The translations under genes were made by a program, and so were the position numbers. From Gammaproteobacteria bacterium (GTDB lineage: Bacteria; Pseudomonadota; Gammaproteobacteria; GRL18), in contig JADGDG010000001.1 in the NCBI GenBank assembly GCA_016744995.1, positions 288,011-352,010 of the forward strand: a stretch of DNA of 64,000 nucleotides, in the 5' to 3' direction. The notes under the pieces were generated by a model. That model was not told the origin of the DNA, ran no database searches, and saw only the letters and a list, made by a program, of their open reading frames with translations. This document shows positions 63,934-64,000 of the stretch, in pieces. How positions within the stretch are numbered: position 1 is the stretch's first letter; each line of letters opens with the position of its first letter.

Positions 63934-64000
63934 CTAGTCAATAATTTCTTTTAAGCCTGTTGCTGATTTAAAGCTGGCAATCATTGCTCTTTGACGTTCA
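63934..64000 (-). CDS. C-terminal end of upstream gene, probably CpaE/TadZ (partial)
   Basis: Only the last 21 codons are in the window (ERQRAMIASFKSATGLKEIID, then TAG at 63936). The position directly before cpaF/tadA suggests TadZ/CpaE, but too little is visible to identify it. Confidence 0.35.
   Translation of the reverse strand, partial: ERQRAMIASFKSATGLKEIID

Overview
The window is a continuous stretch of chromosome from an A+T-rich (roughly 40% G+C by eye) free-living gammaproteobacterium. This placement rests on the lptD-surA-pdxA order, the mreBCD-mrdA-rodA-mltB-rlpA-dacA-dat-ybeD-lipB order, glnE, hslO and dusC. GatCAB, a PEP-CTERM protein, a Tad pilus locus and many sensory proteins suggest an environmental, surface-associated lifestyle. 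I do not assign a genus. I found no rRNA, tRNA, CRISPR array, insertion sequence or prophage.

Layout. 1-5500: 5' part of glnE (runs off the left edge), a small membrane protein, a long DUF1631 protein and folA. 5523-12580: one tightly packed minus-strand operon RDD, SpoIIM-like, DUF4129, DUF4350, MoxR ATPase, DUF58, continuing into folA. 13148-18494: a Cache/PAS hybrid histidine kinase overlapping a sigma54-dependent response regulator that has a GAFTSA loop. 19035-20831: an adenylate kinase carrying a C-terminal tail of about 356 residues built from lysine-rich hexamers, the most striking object in the window. 21202-27014: moeB/thiF-like gene, dusC, a HAMP-GAF kinase, and a FixL/FixJ-like pair whose kinase has Asp where the phosphoacceptor His should be. 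27405-31785: hslO and gatCAB. 32069-44576: a long plus-strand cell-envelope block (mreBCD, mrdA, rodA, mltB, rlpA, dacA, D-alanine transaminase, ybeD, lipB, GNAT), broken by a minus-strand PEP-CTERM gene. 44613-51505: PspF-like activator, guanine deaminase, lptD, surA, pdxA. 51549-56055: PAS-GGDEF-EAL-CZB protein, then a TetR repressor divergent from an unknown gene plus a HAD dehalogenase-like gene, with two near-perfect operators around the shared promoter. 56160-64000: a cAMP module (Crp-like regulator plus membrane class III cyclase) and, upstream on the same strand, a Tad pilus operon (FHA-CpaF/TadA, TadB, TadC, DUF192, TadD, TadE).

How they work together: the central block makes and shapes the cell wall (MreBCD/PBP2/RodA elongasome, MltB, RlpA, PBP5-type carboxypeptidase, D-Ala transaminase) and the outer membrane (LptD, SurA). 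Around it is an unusually dense set of signalling genes: four histidine kinases or kinase-like proteins, two sigma54 activators, a FixJ-type regulator, cyclic-di-GMP and cAMP enzymes. The cAMP genes next to the Tad pilus and the Zn-sensing-type c-di-GMP protein point to regulated attachment; that link is inference. Leads for novelty are the Adk-polylysine fusion, the His-less FixL, the TetR-unknown-HAD cassette, the atypical mreC start, and the natural GAFTSA variant.
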